Positions 1 through 7,268 are shown, counted from the first letter of the stretch. The stretch is 12,178 nucleotides of DNA from an uncultured Clostridium sp. (GCA_958442925.1 CAUCIO010000058.1:1-12178); one strand, 5' to 3'. The notes: generated by a model from the sequence alone, not told the origin. Program-made: numbers and translations.

Positions 1-2
1 GG

Positions 3-149
3 GGACCCTACGCAGACGGTGACAACAGCATTCTCCGCGTCAACATGGCCCATATCCGGCGCAAGATCGAAAAAAATCCGGCAGAACCGGAGTACATTTT
101 TACGGAGATCGGGATTGGATATCGGATGATCGAGGATGAGATGAATTAG
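3..149 (+). CDS. Response regulator, OmpR/PhoB family, C-terminal end (partial)
   Basis: This is the 3' end of a two-component response regulator; the first part lies outside the window. The visible 48 residues read in frame 3 up to a TAG stop. They hold the recognition helix and beta-hairpin wing of an OmpR/PhoB winged-helix DNA-binding domain: NSILRVNMAHIRRKIE is the recognition helix and IFTEIGIGYRMI is the wing. In this family the domain binds direct-repeat operators after phosphorylation of an N-terminal receiver domain. The wording is closest to KdpE-like regulators as I remember them, but the target genes cannot be inferred from this fragment. It is the only protein gene on the plus strand and is not obviously connected with the catabolic locus. 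Confidence 0.9.
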   Translation, partial: GPYADGDNSILRVNMAHIRRKIEKNPAEPEYIFTEIGIGYRMIEDEMN

Positions 150-160
150 ATATATAATAT

Positions 161-266
161 GGAGAGAGGGAGCAAGTTTTCTGCGCTCCACTGAAAGTCG
201 CTGGAAAACTTCTCCCTCTCTCCTAACGCGAAGCCGCTGGAAAACTTCTCCCTCTCTCCCTTTTTT
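161..266 (+). terminator. Terminator of the response regulator with a duplicated 3' arm
   Basis: A left arm at about 161-181 is complementary to two copies of a 25-bp sequence, at 199-223 and 235-259, identical to each other. Only the second copy is followed by a T run (261-266). The left arm can pair with either copy. Pairing with the distal one makes an intrinsic terminator, while pairing with the proximal one separates the stem from the T run. The far side is the stop codon of the GntR gene, whose transcript would read the same structure without a useful T run. Confidence 0.75.
199..259. repeat. Perfect 25-bp direct repeat, two copies 36 bp apart
   Basis: Copies at 199-223 and 235-259 are identical (CGCTGGAAAACTTC followed by CTCCCTCTCTCC). 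They are the two alternative 3' arms of the terminator above. Only two copies exist, with an 11-bp gap, so this is a local duplication and not an array. Confidence 0.85.
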
Positions 267-993
267 ATATTCCGTTGGACTGGTAAATATATAATGAGCA
301 GTTTTCACCGTTAAATATCTGGACTCCCACATACAGAGGCTCATTATCCTGGGTGTATGTGACGCTCTTGATAAACAGCAGGGAGGAACCTTTTTTTACC
401 TCCAGCAGCTTTGCCTCCGATGCAGTGGCCCTGCAAAGTCCAATCCATTTTTCTGACGCTGAAACGGTTACTTTTGCCTTTTCATGAAGAAATGAAAATA
501 ATGAATTATTATCAAATGTTTCATCTAATAAAAACGCATATTTTGTTGGAAAATAATTTTTTTCGATTGCCACAGGCTGTCCGTCTGCATATCTTAAACG
601 CGAAATGGAAATAACCTGGCTGTCTTTCTCCAGCCCTAACAGTTTCCTGGTTTTCTCATCCGGGGATACAAGACAGTTTTCCAGCATCTTCCCCCCCGGC
701 TCCATGCCCATATAGCGGCACATCTCCGTAAAGCTCTGAAGATCTTTCATATTTTTAGTAAATTTAGGCTTGGAAACAAAGGTTCCCTTTCCCTGTTTCT
801 TCTCTACCAGCCCCTTTTCTACTAAGCCGCTGACAGCGCTTCTCACTGTGATAATGCTGACTCCAAAGGTTTTTGCCATCTCGCTTTCAGACTGGAGTCT
901 TTCACCGGGCTGATAAACGCCGCACCGTATTTTTTCTTCTATCTGATTCATCAACTGTACGTATAATGGGGTCACTGTCTTTCCATTCAGCAT
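265..993 (-). CDS. GntR-family regulator, HutC/FrlR subfamily (HTH + UTRA)
   Basis: A 242-residue transcription factor of usual length for the HutC subfamily. Residues 9-75 form the GntR winged helix-turn-helix: PLYVQLMNQIEEKI at the start, then ESEMAKTFGVSIITVRSAVS as recognition element and KKQGKGTFV as wing. Residues from about 95 to 235 fit the UTRA ligand-binding domain, which in relatives binds sugar phosphates or related small metabolites. Such proteins usually repress their own gene and a neighbouring catabolic operon, and this one sits at the distal end of one. The ATG is preceded by AGAGGAAC. A 111-bp gap separates it from yjbQ and contains its own promoter, so it is probably transcribed both alone and by read-through. 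The most likely ligand is a phosphorylated intermediate made by the kinases here. That, and the similarity to FrlR, is inference. Confidence 0.9.
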   Translation of the reverse strand: MLNGKTVTPLYVQLMNQIEEKIRCGVYQPGERLQSESEMAKTFGVSIITVRSAVSGLVEKGLVEKKQGKGTFVSKPKFTKNMKDLQSFTEMCRYMGMEPGGKMLENCLVSPDEKTRKLLGLEKDSQVISISRLRYADGQPVAIEKNYFPTKYAFLLDETFDNNSLFSFLHEKAKVTVSASEKWIGLCRATASEAKLLEVKKGSSLLFIKSVTYTQDNEPLYVGVQIFNGENCSLYIYQSNGI

Positions 994-1025
994 AACTATC
1001 GTTCCTCTATCTCTTTTTCAATATG

Positions 1026-1067
1026 ATGTTACTGGCAAAACATTTTAATATGTCTCACCAATAACAT
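1026..1067. repeat. Widely spaced inverted repeat in the GntR leader
   Basis: ATGTTACTGG (1026-1035) and CCAATAACAT (1058-1067) match as an inverted repeat in 9 of 10 positions with 22 bp between them. The right arm overlaps the -10 box. It could be a two-site operator allowing looping or cooperative binding, or a leader hairpin. I see no way to decide from sequence. Confidence 0.4.
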
Positions 1068-1094
1068 TATATCTCAATCTTTTATAAAAGGCAA
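1066..1094 (-). promoter_or_regulatory. Promoter of the GntR gene, overlapped by a candidate operator
   Basis: Read on the minus strand: -35 TTGCCT (1089-1094), a 17-nt spacer, -10 TATAAT (1066-1071). The -10 lies inside ATATAATGTTAT (1061-1072). The same 12 bases occur on the plus strand in the kinase-deglycase promoter at 11387-11398, which suggests autoregulation by a shared factor. Confidence 0.6.
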
Positions 1095-1104
1095 AGAATT
1101 TTCC

Positions 1105-1536
1105 CTATTCTCCCATGATTTGAACGGTATAATGCCTGATTTTAAGCCCGTCAAACTCTACGAAATAGATATCCTGGGCGTTTCCTCCAGCCATCTTTCC
1201 ATCTGTAACAGGAAGCACGCAGTGGTTTCCGCACAGCATGGATTTTAAATGGCCCGGAGCATTGCCGCTGCAGGTTCCGTAGCTGGGCAGCATATGGGTA
1301 TGGACATAGGGAGCGTCGGAGGGAACCAGGCGTTCCAGGGTGAGCTCTATATCTTTTTCCACACAGGGAAGGCTTTCATTAATCATAATACCTGTAGTGG
1401 TGTGAAGCGAAATGACGAAAACGACTCCATTTTTCACTCCGCTTTCCTCCACATCCTTCTTCACCTGCTCTGTAATCTTTACCATATGGAATTCTTCTCT
1501 GCTGGCAATCTCATGGGTAAAGGACTTAATAAGCAT
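1105..1536 (-). CDS. yjbQ: YjbQ/UPF0047 family protein
   Basis: A 143-residue protein of the small beta-rich YjbQ (UPF0047) family, close to the usual 130-140 residues. Family marks are SLHTTTGIMINES (about residues 43-55), NAPGHLKSMLCG (92-103, H96) and AQDIYFVEFDG (120-130). Some annotations call the family a secondary thiamine-phosphate synthase because E. coli YjbQ can rescue thiE mutants, but its true role is unsettled. The commonly seen G-x-W-Q segment is GGNAQ here, without the tryptophan. Its start codon lies inside the end of the upstream amidohydrolase gene (11-bp overlap), and its ribosome binding site GGAGG is within that coding sequence, so the two are translationally linked. Placement as the last structural gene of a sugar/amine operon suggests a phosphometabolite or repair role rather than thiamine synthesis, but this is inference. 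Confidence 0.9.
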   Translation of the reverse strand: MLIKSFTHEIASREEFHMVKITEQVKKDVEESGVKNGVVFVISLHTTTGIMINESLPCVEKDIELTLERLVPSDAPYVHTHMLPSYGTCSGNAPGHLKSMLCGNHCVLPVTDGKMAGGNAQDIYFVEFDGLKIRHYTVQIMGE

Positions 1537-2392
1537 AGCCTCTCACCTCCATTCCCAGGAAGACTTTTGCGTTGCCTCCCAGAATCTTGTCTAACACGTC
1601 CCTTCGGATCGGCAGCTTCTCAAGCCCCTCCCTGGTTCTGACCTGCCGAAATCTTGGCAGGTTGGATCCGAACATTACCTTATCCATCAGATTATTCTGA
1701 AGCCATCCCGGCGCCATATTTTTCATAAAAATCTGATCGTAGTAATTGGCCGGACTGTCCATAAATACAGTCGCTGTATCTGTATACACGTTTGGGTATT
1801 TAAGCAGCATCATGGACATCTCATCTACCCACGGCCATCCCAGATGGGCCAGGCAGAACCTGAGGGAAGGATACTCCATCGCGATATCCTCATACAGAAT
1901 CGGCCTTCCATACTTGGACGGAGAATCCGGCTCCCAGCTGAATCCGCTGTGGAACATCACAGGCTTTTCATACTGCACGCACAGCTTTAACAGCGGCTCC
2001 AGCCTCTTATCATCAGGATACATCTGAAGATGGCTTAAATTCAGCTTCAGGCCCGAAAGCTTTAACTCTGAAAATGCCTGCTCCAGCTGCTCCCTGGCGT
2101 CACAATTTCTGGGATCCACGCCTGCGAATCCGATAAACCGTTCCGGTTCCAAATCCACCAGCATTTTTACCTCTTCGTTGCTGATAATGGGACGCCCCAT
2201 TTCTGCCGAATAGTCCTCTGCCAGAAGCACCGCCTTGTCCACTCCCGCGTGATCCATCACAGCCATTACCTGGCTCATGGGAATCGGAGATGACTTGTAG
2301 AGGCTGAAGGCCTGTTTTCTGAATTCCACTTTCTCTTTATCTTCACAAATCGGCCCAAACAGGACCGGGTGAACATGCATATCTATAACCAT
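1526..2392 (-). CDS. Amidohydrolase family 2 (PF04909-type) metal-dependent hydrolase
   Basis: A 288-residue TIM-barrel hydrolase. The N-terminal metal motif is DMHVH (H6, H8), followed by VMFHSG with H148 and LAHLGWPW with H183, the usual histidine ligands of the ACMSD-related amidohydrolase-2 group. The segment VMFGSNLPR (239-247) occupies the place of the family's GSD-x-P motif, so the usual catalytic or metal-binding aspartate is asparagine (N244, codon AAC). Relatives carry out decarboxylation, lactone hydrolysis or amide hydrolysis; the reaction here is unknown. It starts 2 bp after the PfkB kinase stop, with its GGAGG inside that gene's last codons, and overlaps yjbQ. A role late in the pathway, opening or hydrolysing a sugar-derived product, is plausible. 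The Asn substitution leaves open altered chemistry or loss of activity. Confidence 0.85.
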   Translation of the reverse strand: MVIDMHVHPVLFGPICEDKEKVEFRKQAFSLYKSSPIPMSQVMAVMDHAGVDKAVLLAEDYSAEMGRPIISNEEVKMLVDLEPERFIGFAGVDPRNCDAREQLEQAFSELKLSGLKLNLSHLQMYPDDKRLEPLLKLCVQYEKPVMFHSGFSWEPDSPSKYGRPILYEDIAMEYPSLRFCLAHLGWPWVDEMSMMLLKYPNVYTDTATVFMDSPANYYDQIFMKNMAPGWLQNNLMDKVMFGSNLPRFRQVRTREGLEKLPIRRDVLDKILGGNAKVFLGMEVRGYAY

Positions 2393-2394
2393 AT

Positions 2395-3207
2395 CTATTC
2401 TCCTCCTCTCCTATGATAGGGTTCAAAAATGCTGACGATCTCAGCAGCTTTTCTGGCCCCCCGTTCCATACATGCTTCGATGCTCTCTCCCCGGATGATC
2501 CCGGCCATAAAACCGGATCCATAGGAATCCCCGGCTCCTACCGTATTCACCAGGTGATCGGAGGTGAGGCATTTCTGACGGTAAAATTTCGTTCCGTCAT
2601 AGGCCAAAGAGCCTTTTTCTCCAAAGGTTGCCAGAAGAACCTCAGCCCCTCTTTCACACCCCATTTTCAGCAGCTCCCTTACCTCCTCTGTCTCCTCTTC
2701 AAAGGAGAAAATACCGTAGTCAATGGAGCTTAAAATCTTCGGCACGTCCGGATGCTGGTATCTCTTGGAAAAATCGAAATATATCTTTGTCCCGCTCTTC
2801 TTGATCTCAGGAAGCAGATCGACTACATTCCAGGACAGATCCGTGTGAATGTAGTCCTGGCTGCATATGAAATCCATATCTTCCCTGGTGGGCCTGTAAT
2901 CCGGCATAACGCCTCTGTCCGCAGAATGGTGAACCCTGTCTTTTCCGTTTAACAGCATTTCTATCACAGCTGTCTTTCCACCGGGAACCACCTGTACGTG
3001 AGAGGTATCCACCTGTCTGATTCTGCACGCTTCTAAAAGCTGCCTTCCATTTTCATCATCGCCTACAGCTGTAACCACAGAAGGCTCTATTTCCTCCACC
3101 TGCTCCATCAGATTAAACAGCAGGTCAATGCCGTTTCCAGTGGGATACTGAATCCCCAGATTTTTATAAACGTCAATACATGTAAATCCTACCGCCGCAA
3201 ATTTCAT
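2395..3207 (-). CDS. PfkB-family carbohydrate kinase, FrlD-like (first paralogue)
   Basis: A 270-residue ribokinase/PfkB-family kinase, slightly short for the family (about 290-320). The ATP-binding anion-hole motif is NTVGAGDSYGSGF (221-233) with catalytic base D227; the usual leading aspartate of DTxGAGD is asparagine. The N-terminal sheet reads MKFAAVGFTCIDVY, and TGNGIDLLFN around 23-32 replaces the common GG-x-x-N sugar-binding signature, so the substrate pocket differs from the second kinase in this window (10492-11358). Overall layout and length resemble fructoselysine 6-kinase more than ribokinase. It would phosphorylate a sugar or sugar-amine hydroxyl with ATP in the cytoplasm. GAGGAG precedes the ATG. 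The gene is 20 bp downstream of the FGGY kinase and 2 bp upstream of the amidohydrolase, in one operon. Exact substrate unknown. Confidence 0.88.
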   Translation of the reverse strand: MKFAAVGFTCIDVYKNLGIQYPTGNGIDLLFNLMEQVEEIEPSVVTAVGDDENGRQLLEACRIRQVDTSHVQVVPGGKTAVIEMLLNGKDRVHHSADRGVMPDYRPTREDMDFICSQDYIHTDLSWNVVDLLPEIKKSGTKIYFDFSKRYQHPDVPKILSSIDYGIFSFEEETEEVRELLKMGCERGAEVLLATFGEKGSLAYDGTKFYRQKCLTSDHLVNTVGAGDSYGSGFMAGIIRGESIEACMERGARKAAEIVSIFEPYHRRGGE

Positions 3208-3227
3208 ACCTTTTCTCCTCTTCTCTC

Positions 3228-4757
3228 CTAAACGCCGCTGTTTAAGTCAGACAGCCGGTGGAGACTGTCCTTATTATCCTCATACAGCCTGCAGAACATC
3301 TCATAATACGGGCGGTACAGCTTCGTCCGCTTCTCGTCCGGTGTATATATTTTCTTAATATTTATAATATCCCTCAGCTCTTCAAATCCCTTAAAATGTC
3401 CAATTCCAATGGCTGCCATCAGGGCGTCCCCATAACATGCCCCGACAGTCTCTTCCCCAACTGCCACCGGAATGCCTGTAATATCAGCCGTCATCTGCAT
3501 CCATACAGGATTTTTCGTTCCGCCTCCAGCCGCTAAAATTCTGGTTGGCTCAATTCCCTTTTCCCTGAAAATTTCAATGTGCTGAAGAATGGAAAATACG
3601 ATTCCCTCCAGAGCAGAACGGTATAAATGCTTTCTGGTGTGATTCAGGGTAAGGCCAAACACTATTCCCCTGGCAGCCGGATCGTTAATCGGCGTTCTCT
3701 CTCCTGCAAAATAGGGAAGTGTCACCAGTCCCTCACTTCCTGGCTCGATTCCCTCTATTCCCTCCATCATCTGCGCGAAGGAGCTTCCGGCCTCTGTTTC
3801 CTCTGCCTGCAGACAGTCTGAAAACAGGGTATCCCTGTACCAGTTCTGCAGGGTTCCCGCATTATTTGTACCTGCGGCTATGCTGTACCTGCCTGGAATG
3901 ACGAAGCTGTTTCCCCGAACACGCTCATCTGTTACCATACGGTCTGTACAGCAGTAGAAAAACAGGGAGGAACCAAACTGAACCATCAGATCTCCAGGTG
4001 ACAGCACTCCTGTGCTGATGGCCTCTGCCGCTGAATCTCCCGTTCCCACAATCACAGGAGTTCCCGGAGCAAGGCCCGTTTCTGCTGCCGCCGCTTCTGT
4101 CACCCGTCCGGCAATATCTGTCACTGCATGGCCCTCCGCCAGCTGTGAAGGACTGCAGATCGGATCGCACATCTCCTCCCGAATGGTTCCATCCATCTGG
4201 TAGAAGGGGCGAAAGGACGCAATACCTAAAAATCGATCTATGGTGTAATTACCTGTCAGCTTTGCGGTGACATAAGAGGAACCTGTCAAAAATTTACAGG
4301 CTTTCTTATAGACTTCCGGTTCGTTTTTCTTTAACCAGAGAATCTTAGCAGCTACATCTCCGGAGCAGATTGGGCGTCCGAATAATTCCTGAACCCGCTC
4401 TTCCCCATAGTAGCTGGTCATCTCTTCCATTTCCTCTGTGCACCTTGCATCGATTCCATACAGAATCGCCTTCCTAAGCGGCTTTCCCTCCTCATCCACG
4501 GGAAGGCAGTCTGCGCCCAGGGTGCTGGAGCCTACAGCCCCTATCTCTTCCGGAGAAATACCGCTTGTCTGAATCAGCTCCCTGGACAGCTTACAGAAAT
4601 CTCCCCACCAGATCTGTTCTGCATCCTGTTCAAAATAGCCGGGGGCCGGATTTTCCATGGTATGAGGTACTGATGCCCGTGCCTTTACTCTTCCGTCCTC
4701 CCCCACAAGCACCCCTTTGCTGGAAAAGGTTCCTATATCAATCCCCAAAAAATACAT
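3228..4757 (-). CDS. FGGY-family carbohydrate kinase, xylulokinase-like
   Basis: A 509-residue kinase of full family length (about 490-520). The N-terminal phosphate-binding motif is GIDIGTFSSKGVL (5-17). GYFEQDAEQIWW (40-51) and ILYGIDARCTEEM (98-110) match the substrate-facing strands of xylulokinase-like members. VIVGTGDSAAEAIS (235-248) carries the catalytic base D241, and the C-terminal ATPase fold contains ILAAGGGTKNPVWMQMTADI, the FGGY signature region. It should phosphorylate a ketose or alditol in the cytoplasm. The xylulokinase resemblance does not prove D-xylulose as substrate, since no xylose isomerase or xylose transporter is visible. It is preceded by a strong AGGGGGAG site and sits 17 bp after the BtpA-family gene. 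Together with two PfkB kinases it gives the locus three separate sugar kinases, which suggests more than one input or successive phosphorylations. Confidence 0.9.
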   Translation of the reverse strand: MYFLGIDIGTFSSKGVLVGEDGRVKARASVPHTMENPAPGYFEQDAEQIWWGDFCKLSRELIQTSGISPEEIGAVGSSTLGADCLPVDEEGKPLRKAILYGIDARCTEEMEEMTSYYGEERVQELFGRPICSGDVAAKILWLKKNEPEVYKKACKFLTGSSYVTAKLTGNYTIDRFLGIASFRPFYQMDGTIREEMCDPICSPSQLAEGHAVTDIAGRVTEAAAAETGLAPGTPVIVGTGDSAAEAISTGVLSPGDLMVQFGSSLFFYCCTDRMVTDERVRGNSFVIPGRYSIAAGTNNAGTLQNWYRDTLFSDCLQAEETEAGSSFAQMMEGIEGIEPGSEGLVTLPYFAGERTPINDPAARGIVFGLTLNHTRKHLYRSALEGIVFSILQHIEIFREKGIEPTRILAAGGGTKNPVWMQMTADITGIPVAVGEETVGACYGDALMAAIGIGHFKGFEELRDIINIKKIYTPDEKRTKLYRPYYEMFCRLYEDNKDSLHRLSDLNSGV

Positions 4758-4774
4758 GCTGCTCCCCCTCCCTG

Positions 4775-5581
4775 CTACAGGGTATTTCTGTACTCCTTTA
4801 CTGCCTGCATAAATTCCTGTACTCTTGTCTTTTCTACAAAGTTTTCAAATTTTCCATCCTTCTTAAATGCAGTTCCCACACAGGCTCCATCGCTCTGTGC
4901 AAGCTTTTCTGCAATATTTTCTTTCGTACAGCCTGTGTTGCAGAAAACAGGAATATCTCCTGCCACATTCTTCACGCGGGTTACCAGGCTGGAATCTGTC
5001 TCAGAACCTGCGCTGGCTCCTGAAACGCATAAACCGTCCGGGAAGCAGTGGAAAATCATGGATTTTGTGATTTTTTCCAGGCTTCTCTCTGCCATGTAAA
5101 CATCAGATTCCGGATTTACCTTAAACAGCAGCTTGAGATCGTGAAGGCCTAAGGCAGCCTTTCTTCTCAATGTCTCAGGAATATTTGTATCAGTAATTCC
5201 GTTTTCTCCGATGTAAGCTCCTGTGAATGTACTTCTCACAAAGTTTGCTCCTGTGGCTGCCGCTAAATCAATGGTTGCCAGCGGATTGGAAACAATATTT
5301 ACGCCAAAGGGAACTTTGATATCCCTTGACAGCTCTCCCACAATTCGTCCCATAGCTGCCACTGTAACATGGGATACCTTTTTTTCATAGGGCAGGCTGA
5401 ACTCATTTGCAATCAGAATTCCATCTACACCGCCGTCCTGAAGCGCATTCAGCTCTTCTCTGGCCTTCTCGATGACAGCGTTCATAGAACCTCCAAATAA
5501 TGGATCTCCCGGCAAAGCTCTCAGATGAAGCAGCGCAATAATCGGTTTCTCTACCTTAAACAGTTCTTTTGTCCACATCAT
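4775..5581 (-). CDS. BtpA/SgcQ-family TIM-barrel protein
   Basis: A 268-residue protein of the BtpA family, named after a photosystem I assembly factor but common in sugar operons of non-photosynthetic bacteria (SgcQ in the E. coli sgc cluster). Typical segments are ALLHLRALPGDP (16-27), DGGVDGILIANEF (49-61), PFGVNIVSNP (91-100), ANFVRSTFTGAYI (112-124) and PVFCNTGCTKENI (201-213), which look like phosphate-barrel strands. In relatives the fold suggests binding of a phosphorylated nucleoside or sugar; the reaction is not established. The gene shares one base with the upstream epimerase stop (TAATG). GGAGG is only 4 nt from that first ATG but 7 nt from an immediately following second ATG (5576-5578), which may be the actual start, making 267 residues. 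Confidence 0.88.
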   Translation of the reverse strand: MMWTKELFKVEKPIIALLHLRALPGDPLFGGSMNAVIEKAREELNALQDGGVDGILIANEFSLPYEKKVSHVTVAAMGRIVGELSRDIKVPFGVNIVSNPLATIDLAAATGANFVRSTFTGAYIGENGITDTNIPETLRRKAALGLHDLKLLFKVNPESDVYMAERSLEKITKSMIFHCFPDGLCVSGASAGSETDSSLVTRVKNVAGDIPVFCNTGCTKENIAEKLAQSDGACVGTAFKKDGKFENFVEKTRVQEFMQAVKEYRNTL

Positions 5582-6420
5582 TAATCCTCCATATACATTC
5601 TTAAATTCTGCACATTTTTCTTATCATAATAAAATGGATCCAGGTAGTAGGCAGGATCCGTCAGCTCCTGTGTAAAGTACCCTTCATATCCGTTCCTTAT
5701 CATTACCTCTAAATCCTCTCTCAGGTTCCTGGTTCCCTGTCCCCATATGTAGTGTCCATAGGGGTTGCAGTCCTGAAAATGGGCATGGGCAATATTTTCT
5801 GTTCCAAATACGTCAAACCAGTCCTGAATGCTCTCTCCGGCAACAGACATGGCTGTAAGGTCTACCATAACCTTGAAGTTCGGATGGTTAACTCCGTCAA
5901 ACAAACGCTTCATCTGGGAAAGGCTGTATCCAATCTTCGACTCCTGAGGACGCAGGGATTCAGCCACAATGGTAATATTGTTCTGTTCCGCCACCTCGGC
6001 CAGCATCTGATGCATCTCGATGGCTCTTTTAAGTCCTTCCTCTTCCGGCTCATCCCAGTAACCCCATCCTGAATTGGCTTCCATATATTTCGCTCCCAGA
6101 GCGGCGGCTAATTTAATTCCATTGGAAAAAAATCCAAAGGTCTTTTTTCTAAGCTCCGGCTCCTTTACGCCAAACTGATAGCCGAATCTGCAGTTCTGCG
6201 GCGTAAATACAGGACAGTGCAGGTTTCGCGACTGAAGCTTCTTTAAAATCGGCTCCGGATCCTGGTACTCATTGGGATCCAGCCACATTCCCTGGTGTCC
6301 TCCTAACAGCTCCACATTTTTGATTCCCAGATCCACCATCCGATCCAGGAAGTAATCTAGGGAATACTGGAAATAATGCAGATTCAATACAGATAATCGT
6401 TCAAATGAAACCAGCTTCAT
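5581..6420 (-). CDS. Sugar-phosphate isomerase/epimerase (AP-endonuclease-2 TIM barrel), FrlC/DTE-like
   Basis: A 279-residue TIM barrel of the xylose-isomerase-like/AP endonuclease 2 superfamily. The four positions that bind the divalent metal in ketose 3-epimerases appear intact: E154 (IVAESL), D187 (VMVDLTA), H214 (AHAHFQDC) and E252 (QELTD), spaced as in D-tagatose/D-psicose 3-epimerases. It is therefore the likely active epimerase of the pair. FrlC, which interconverts fructoselysine and psicoselysine, belongs to this group, so a 3-epimerase acting on a ketose or ketosamine is the best guess. A good GGAGG lies 7 nt before the ATG. It starts 14 bp after its paralogue and overlaps the BtpA-family gene by one base, so translation is probably coupled. 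Substrate is inference. Confidence 0.87.
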   Translation of the reverse strand: MKLVSFERLSVLNLHYFQYSLDYFLDRMVDLGIKNVELLGGHQGMWLDPNEYQDPEPILKKLQSRNLHCPVFTPQNCRFGYQFGVKEPELRKKTFGFFSNGIKLAAALGAKYMEANSGWGYWDEPEEEGLKRAIEMHQMLAEVAEQNNITIVAESLRPQESKIGYSLSQMKRLFDGVNHPNFKVMVDLTAMSVAGESIQDWFDVFGTENIAHAHFQDCNPYGHYIWGQGTRNLREDLEVMIRNGYEGYFTQELTDPAYYLDPFYYDKKNVQNLRMYMED

Positions 6421-6434
6421 ACAAAATCCTCCAT

Positions 6435-7268
6435 CTATTCAACAAACGCCTTCAGTGCCTTCCAGTTCTTTTCGTCTGCTTCCCTGGGGTTATCCAGATA
6501 TCTTGTATCGTTTACAGAAAGGCTTAAATACCCTGTATAGCCATACTGTTCGATCCAGCCAAACTGGTCTTCCAGAGGCCTGAGTCCGTCTCCCCAGGCC
6601 AGTCTGCCGCCAGGCCTTCCGTCTGTAAAGCGGATATGGCGCACCTTGTCTCCTAAAAGCTCAAACCAGTCCTTCATGGTCTCTCCTGCCATGCCTGCTG
6701 CCGTCAGATCGAGACATCCCTGTACGTTTTTACTGTTTACAGCGTCCAGCAGACTCTTCAGTTCTGTCAGCGTATTAAAAACAGGAGAATCTCCCGGACA
6801 AAGGGTCTCCACCGCAAGCAGGATGCCGTGTTCAGAAGCTGTCTTTCCTAAGCAGGTAAGCCGGTCTACAGCCCGTTCGAAGATCCGTTCCTTTTCCTCA
6901 TCCCTGAGGCCGCCGCAGCAGTTCACCACCATAAGCTTCGCCTCCGCCTGTTCTGCCGCCTCAACAGCCTTTTCAAAATAACCCATAGAATGTCTCGCCG
7001 CCGTCTCGTCCTGAGCACACAGGTTATAGTTGTACACCGTACACTCCGGGGAAAATGCAGCCAGCTTCATTCCGTAGGAATCCAGCTTTTCCCTCAGCTT
7101 TTTTACGTCCTCAAATCCATAATCATCCAGCAGAAAGTGAGGTCTGGCACACCAGAACTCGATTGACTGGACTCCCAGCTCCTGCTGGCTCTCCAGAAAA
7201 TAGTCAAGGGGTCTGAACTTGTAATGCATCCCCATTCCTGCGATCCGCTCTCTCTTTACAGGCTTCAT
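6435..7268 (-). CDS. Sugar-phosphate isomerase/epimerase-like protein lacking one metal ligand
   Basis: A 277-residue paralogue of the following gene, collinear over its whole length. QSIEFWCARPHFLLDD (34-49) and AFSPECTVYNYNL (71-83) resemble FrlC (EIWGGRPHAF, GYTPETNGYPYN, recalled from E. coli). Metal positions E154 (LAVETL), D187 (GCLDLTA) and H211 (RHIRFTDG) are kept. The C-terminal glutamate that both closes the metal site and acts as a catalytic base in ketose 3-epimerases falls at S251 here (YLSLSVND against YFTQELTD in the paralogue). It may be a specialised enzyme, a non-catalytic partner forming heterodimers, or a different isomerase. AAGGAGG precedes the ATG. The upstream intercistronic hairpin may set its expression relative to the transporter. 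Confidence 0.85.
   Translation of the reverse strand: MKPVKRERIAGMGMHYKFRPLDYFLESQQELGVQSIEFWCARPHFLLDDYGFEDVKKLREKLDSYGMKLAAFSPECTVYNYNLCAQDETAARHSMGYFEKAVEAAEQAEAKLMVVNCCGGLRDEEKERIFERAVDRLTCLGKTASEHGILLAVETLCPGDSPVFNTLTELKSLLDAVNSKNVQGCLDLTAAGMAGETMKDWFELLGDKVRHIRFTDGRPGGRLAWGDGLRPLEDQFGWIEQYGYTGYLSLSVNDTRYLDNPREADEKNWKALKAFVE

Noticed and set aside
199..259. Two 25-bp identical repeats as a CRISPR remnant
   Set aside because: Only two copies with an 11-bp gap, and they pair with an upstream arm to form a terminator; no cas genes.
411..614. Plus-strand open frames lying opposite the GntR gene and the other minus-strand genes
   Set aside because: They are antisense shadows of well-supported genes, without ribosome binding sites or recognisable domains.
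2807..3028. Minus-strand frame of 73 codons inside the PfkB kinase gene
   Set aside because: Alternative frame of a gene with clear family motifs; composition is not protein-like.
3228..4757. Assignment of the FGGY kinase as true xylulokinase (xylB)
   Set aside because: Motifs fit the FGGY family, but no xylose isomerase or xylose uptake gene is present and neighbours point to another substrate.
4775..5581. Role in photosystem I assembly suggested by the BtpA name
   Set aside because: Nothing photosynthetic is present; the family is common in sugar operons (SgcQ).
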